Of a stretch of DNA of 64,000 bases, positions 60,968 to 64,000 are shown piece by piece (position 1 is the first letter of the stretch; every line of letters starts with the position of its first letter). Source of the stretch: Caballeronia ptereochthonis (lineage in GTDB: Bacteria > Pseudomonadota > Gammaproteobacteria > Burkholderiales > Burkholderiaceae). The notes below the pieces were generated by a model. That model was not told where the DNA came from, did not search any database, and was given only the letters and a program-made list of their open reading frames with translations. The DNA is taken from assembly GCF_001545075.1 (NCBI RefSeq), contig NZ_FCOB02000008.1, forward strand, positions 174,493-238,492, written 5' to 3'. The position numbers and the translations under genes were made by a program.

Positions 60968-61810
60968 TTAGCGGTGATTGCGGTTCATGAAGAGCAGCCG
61001 CTCGAAGAGGGCGACGTCCTGCTCGTTCTTCAGCAACGCGCCATGCAGGGGTGGCACGATCTGCTTCTGGTCCTCCGAGCGCAGCGCTTCCGGCGGAATG
61101 TCCTCGGCAAGCAGGAGCTTGAGCCAGTCGAGCAGTTCGGACGTGGACGGCTTCTTTTTCAGGCCCGACACGCCGCGCAACTCGAAGAAGCTCTGCATCG
61201 CGCTGGCGAGCAGATCCTGCTTGATGCCGGGAAAATGCACCTCGACGATGGCCTTCATCGTCTCCGCATCGGGGAATTTGATGTAGTGGAAGAAGCAGCG
61301 GCGCAGGAACGCGTCCGGCAGCTCCTTCTCGTTGTTCGACGTGATGATGACGAGCGGCCGATGCCTCGCCTTCACGAGCTCGCGCGTCTCGTAGACGTAG
61401 AACTCCATGCGGTCGAGCTCGCGCAGCAGGTCGTTCGGGAATTCGATGTCGGCCTTGTCGATCTCGTCGATGAGCAGCACGGACTGCCTGTCCGACTCGA
61501 ACGCCTGCCACAGGACGCCCTTGACGATGTAATTGCGGATGTCCTTCACGCGTTCGTCACCGAGCTGCGAATCGCGCAGGCGCGATACGGCGTCGTATTC
61601 GTAGAGGCCTTGCTGGGCCTTGGTCGTCGACTTGATGTGCCACTGCAGGAGCGGCATGTCGAGTGCGCCCGCCACTTCCTCCGCGAGCATGGTCTTGCCG
61701 GTGCCCGGCTCGCCCTTGATGAGCAGCGGCCGTTGCAGTGTCATTGCGGCGTTCACCGCGAGCTTGAGATCGTCGGTTGCGACGTACTGCGATGAGCCTT
61801 CGAAACGCAT
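60968..61810 (-). CDS. MoxR-family AAA+ ATPase
   Basis: 280 residues from MRFEGSSQYVATDDLKLAVNAAM. Walker A GEPGTGKTMLAEEVA, Walker B SVLLIDEIDKADIEFPNDLLRELDRMEF, sensor-1 PLVIITSNNEKELPDAFLRRCFFHYIKFP. The partner is the VWA protein at 59130-60305. Upstream in-frame codons would give an atypical Arg-rich extension, so the start at 61810 is chosen. Acts as a chaperone-like machine. Confidence 0.93.
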   Translation of the reverse strand: MRFEGSSQYVATDDLKLAVNAAMTLQRPLLIKGEPGTGKTMLAEEVAGALDMPLLQWHIKSTTKAQQGLYEYDAVSRLRDSQLGDERVKDIRNYIVKGVLWQAFESDRQSVLLIDEIDKADIEFPNDLLRELDRMEFYVYETRELVKARHRPLVIITSNNEKELPDAFLRRCFFHYIKFPDAETMKAIVEVHFPGIKQDLLASAMQSFFELRGVSGLKKKPSTSELLDWLKLLLAEDIPPEALRSEDQKQIVPPLHGALLKNEQDVALFERLLFMNRNHR

Positions 61811-62207
61811 GACGAAGATCCGGTCGGGAAAAAAATCCCAGTATAAGTCAGAAGCCCTTTCGGCATTGGGGCGCGCCGGGTATCGTTTGAGCCGCTCGAT
61901 CGGCGGGATGTGACGCTGCGCCCGGCGCCGCTCGACGCCAGTGCGCACGCGGGCTCATCGCTTGTACAGGGACGAATTGTCGCAGATCAAACTGCTGCTT
62001 TTCAGCCGATTCCCCTTGCCAGCAAGGCTTCCGCGCAGTTCGCGTGTGGACGGGGGGTAGGTCGCGCGGTACAATTAGCGCGATTTTTTTGGCCTGCGTG
62101 GCGACAGACCCTGTAGCAGCAAACAGTCCCGAGAAGGTTGTGATGCGCTCGGCGCGGGCCCAAGGCCAGAAGAGCGCCGGATTTCCCCTCATGCTAGGTT
62201 AGAAGCT
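61811..62207. other. Divergent intergenic region upstream of the cytochromes
   Basis: 397 bases with no supported gene. A TACAAT box near 62071-62076 followed by a T run may start the cytochrome transcript; a GTGGAC-like -35 lies 18 bases upstream. The MoxR promoter must also lie here, but no clear boxes were seen. Confidence 0.45.
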
Positions 62208-62573
62208 ATGAACAATTTCGTCGGCAAATGTGCCGTGATTGCAGCGCTGTCGGGTCTCGCCGGCTTCGCGACCCAGGCGTCGGCCGACGTCGTCGGCAAC
62301 GCGAAGGCCGCAGAGGGCAAGGTCGCGATGTGCATCGGCTGCCACGGCATCCCCGGCTACCGCACCGCGTACCCCGAGGTCTACGAGGTGCCGATGCTGG
62401 GCGGACAGAACGCGCAGTACATCGCCAATGCGCTGCACGCCTACAAGAAGGGCGACCGTCATTTCGACACGATGCGCGCCATCGCGACGACGCTTTCGGA
62501 TCAGGACATCGCCGATATCGCCGCGTATTACGCCGCGCAGACGCCCCAATCGAAGAACAATCCCGACAAGTGA
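62208..62573 (+). CDS. Periplasmic c-type cytochrome
   Basis: 121 residues. The signal peptide is cleaved near QASAD (about 27). Haem motif CIGCH follows in KVAMCIGCHG, with a distal Met near PMLGGQNAQYIANALHAYKKGDR, then DIADIAAYYAAQ, as in class I cytochromes c. Electron carrier in the periplasm. A second cytochrome gene follows in the same direction. Confidence 0.93.
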   Translation: MNNFVGKCAVIAALSGLAGFATQASADVVGNAKAAEGKVAMCIGCHGIPGYRTAYPEVYEVPMLGGQNAQYIANALHAYKKGDRHFDTMRAIATTLSDQDIADIAAYYAAQTPQSKNNPDK

Positions 62574-62687
62574 TCCGCGCGTGCAGCGGACCGGCGCCGT
62601 CGATACGGCGATCCGAGCACGCGGGCGCTATTTGCATGGGTCCAGAGCGAGCGCCGAAGCGCCGACTCGGACGACACAGGAGAATTC

Positions 62688-63068
62688 ATGAAGCCCTCTC
62701 AGGCACTCCGTAACAGCTTCAAGGCAGCATGCGCGGCAGCGGCGCTCATCGGCATGACGGCGTTCGGCACCGCGCACGCGGCCGACGCCAGCAACGGCAA
62801 GGTGCTGTCAGAAAGCCACAACTGCGCGGCCTGCCACGGCCCCGGCCTCAACAAGCCGGTGAGCGGCGAGTATCCGAAGCTCGCGGGTCAGCACGCGAGC
62901 TATATCTACTGGGCGTTGCGTCAGTACCAGATCGGCGGCGGCAACGCGAACTTCGGCCGCAACAACGCCATCATGGCGGCGCAGGTGCAGAACCTGTCGC
63001 AGAGCGATCTGAAGGACATCGCGGCTTACATCGAGTCGCTCGACGGCAGCCTCGTGCTGAAGAAGTAA
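62688..63068 (+). CDS. Periplasmic c-type cytochrome, class I
   Basis: 126 residues. The signal peptide ends at AHAAD (about 32). Haem motif CAACH follows, then YPKLAGQHASYIYWALRQYQIGG and MAAQVQNLSQSDLKDIAAYIESL, with Met as probable axial ligand. ACAGGAGAA precedes the ATG. It is paralogous in layout to the previous gene, 114 bases apart, and probably co-transcribed. Confidence 0.93.
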   Translation: MKPSQALRNSFKAACAAAALIGMTAFGTAHAADASNGKVLSESHNCAACHGPGLNKPVSGEYPKLAGQHASYIYWALRQYQIGGGNANFGRNNAIMAAQVQNLSQSDLKDIAAYIESLDGSLVLKK

Positions 63069-63099
63069 GCCCGCTTCACGCCACGCCTGAAAAACGAAA

Positions 63100-63121
63100 A
63101 CACCCCGCTTCTGCGGGGTGT
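63100..63121 (+). terminator. Hairpin after the cytochrome genes
   Basis: ACACCCCGC and GCGGGGTGT pair around TTCT, 32 bases after the stop. No T run follows directly, so termination may be partial. The insertion sequence begins near here. Confidence 0.65.
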
Positions 63122-63131
63122 CAGACTGCTG

Positions 63132-63161
63132 ACAAAGCCCTGGCTCTGCCCAGGGCTTTGT
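63132..63161. repeat. Strong hairpin just upstream of the transposase
   Basis: ACAAAGCCCTGG (63132-63143) and CCAGGGCTTTGT (63150-63161) form a perfect 12-bp stem with a six-base loop, followed by TTCTTTAAT. It lies inside the left end of the insertion sequence and could stop transcripts coming from the cytochrome genes. Confidence 0.7.
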
Positions 63162-63176
63162 TCTTTAATAGAGGTC

Positions 63177-64000
63177 ATGCTTAAGAAGCCGACACCCGCC
63201 CAACAAGAGCTCGAGATGGTGACGCTCGAGATGCTTGTGCCGAAGGACCATCTGCTGCGCAAGATCGACGCGGCGGTGGATTTCGAATTCATCCGCGAGA
63301 AGGTTGCGCATCTTTACTGCGCGGACAACGGCCGACCGGCGCTCGATCCGGTGGTGCTGTTCAAGCTGCTGTTCATCGGCTACCTGTTCGGGGTGCGCAG
63401 TGAGCGCCAATTGATGCGCGAGGTTCAGGTTAATGTGGCGTATCGGTGGTTTGCCGGCTTTCGCCTGAGCGATAAGGTGCCGGACGCCTCGACGTTCTCG
63501 CAGAATCGCAGACGACGCTTCGTCGACACGACGGTGTATCAGGAGATCTTCGACGAGATCGTGCGCCAGGCAATCGGGCACGGCATGGTCGATGGCCGAG
63601 TGCTGTACAGCGACAGCACGCATCTGAAGGCCAACGCCAACAAGAACAAGTTCGATGAGCTGCAGGTGGCACAAACGCCTTCGGCGTATCTGGCCGGGCT
63701 GGATGCGGCAATCGATGCGGACCGTGCCGCGCAAGGCAAGAAGCCTTTGAAGCGCGATGACGACGATCAGGCGCCGCCGAGCAAACAGATCAAGGTCAGT
63801 CGCACCGATCCCGAGAGCGGCTACATGGTGCGCGACGACAAGCCCAAGGGCTTCTTCTATCTGGACCATCGCACCGTCGATGCCAAGCACGCGATCATCA
63901 CCGATACCCACGTGACGCCGGCTTCGGTGCATGACAGTCAGCCGTATCTGGCGCGATTAGACCGTCAACGCAAACGCTTCGGGTTCCAGGTGCAGGCAGT
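63177..64000 (+). mobile_element. IS1182-type insertion sequence, transposase (3' part beyond the window)
   Basis: At least 274 residues are coded before the window ends, in an open frame with ATG at 63177 after GAGGTC. MLVPKDHLLRKIDAAVDFEFI, RPALDPVVLFKLLFIGYLFGVRSERQLMREV, the DDE start VLYSDSTHLKANANKNKF and the later ITDTHVTPASVHDSQPY match IS1182/IS5-like transposases. The third acidic residue and right end lie beyond 64000. The left boundary is somewhere in 63100-63170; the inverted repeat cannot be confirmed from this end alone. Confidence 0.9.

Noticed and set aside
1..64000. CRISPR arrays, rRNA genes, prophage or replication-origin features
   Set aside because: No regularly spaced repeats, rRNA sequence, phage structural genes or clustered DnaA-type boxes were seen on reading.

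Overview
The window is GC-rich DNA of a beta-proteobacterium in the Burkholderiaceae, most like Paraburkholderia or Caballeronia. The evidence is the codon use, the topoisomerase IV genes, a two-domain quiC dehydroshikimate dehydratase, MoxR/VWA and DUF3311/symporter gene pairs, and many small envelope or stress proteins typical of that family. It reads as chromosome with about 65 protein genes, one tRNA-Arg(CCU), a toxin-antitoxin pair and the start of an IS1182-type insertion sequence at the right edge. I saw no CRISPR array, rRNA or prophage.

Region 1 (about 1-18.5 kb) is the most unusual part. It holds a stand-alone rpoN (sigma-54), away from the usual lptB/hpf/ptsN neighbourhood. Two sigma-54 activators lie nearby: one with a receiver domain, one without, and their DNA-binding helices are almost the same. 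Around them are genes for a trehalose-phosphate synthase, a BON-domain protein, a PA2169-type four-helix protein, an ElaB/DUF883-type protein, a DJ-1/PfpI-DUF4142-DUF1488-glycine-zipper operon, a YbhB protein and several tiny proteins. Reading the intergenic DNA by eye, I found ten elements with the -24/-12 layout of sigma-54 promoters (GG, exactly ten bases, GC, with good GGCAC/TTGC matches). Each points at a gene start 35-125 bases away. The one in front of rpoN fits the consensus at all specified positions, so rpoN is probably activated by its own product. I infer a compact, self-amplifying sigma-54 stress or envelope regulon.

Region 2 (18.5-28 kb): a tandem-PAS diguanylate cyclase; a quinate/shikimate catabolic locus (TetR regulator, shikimate-dehydrogenase-like gene, divergent quiC); tRNA-Arg; a DUF4239 membrane protein with a methyltransferase; rubredoxin; a DUF4399 periplasmic protein.

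Region 3 (28-36.6 kb): uup (ABC-F), parE and parC, then a higBA-like toxin-antitoxin pair with an operator-like palindrome over its -10 box, and a CopD-like membrane protein.

Region 4 (36.6-46.3 kb): a dCACHE-GGDEF-EAL protein; a run of amino-acid-related genes on the minus strand (PhzF, RidA, a PLP aminotransferase, an EamA exporter, a VOC protein); a divergent MocR-type regulator; a small HExxH protein of the Vgr-related type.

Region 5 (46.3-64 kb): htpG with a heat-shock-like promoter, a repeat-containing small protein, a TPR glycosyltransferase-like protein, ubiC, a DNA glycosylase, a spermidine-synthase-like protein, a DUF3311/monocarboxylate symporter pair, a FUSC protein, transaldolase, BenE, a VWA/GNAT/MoxR cluster, two c-type cytochromes and the IS1182-type transposase.
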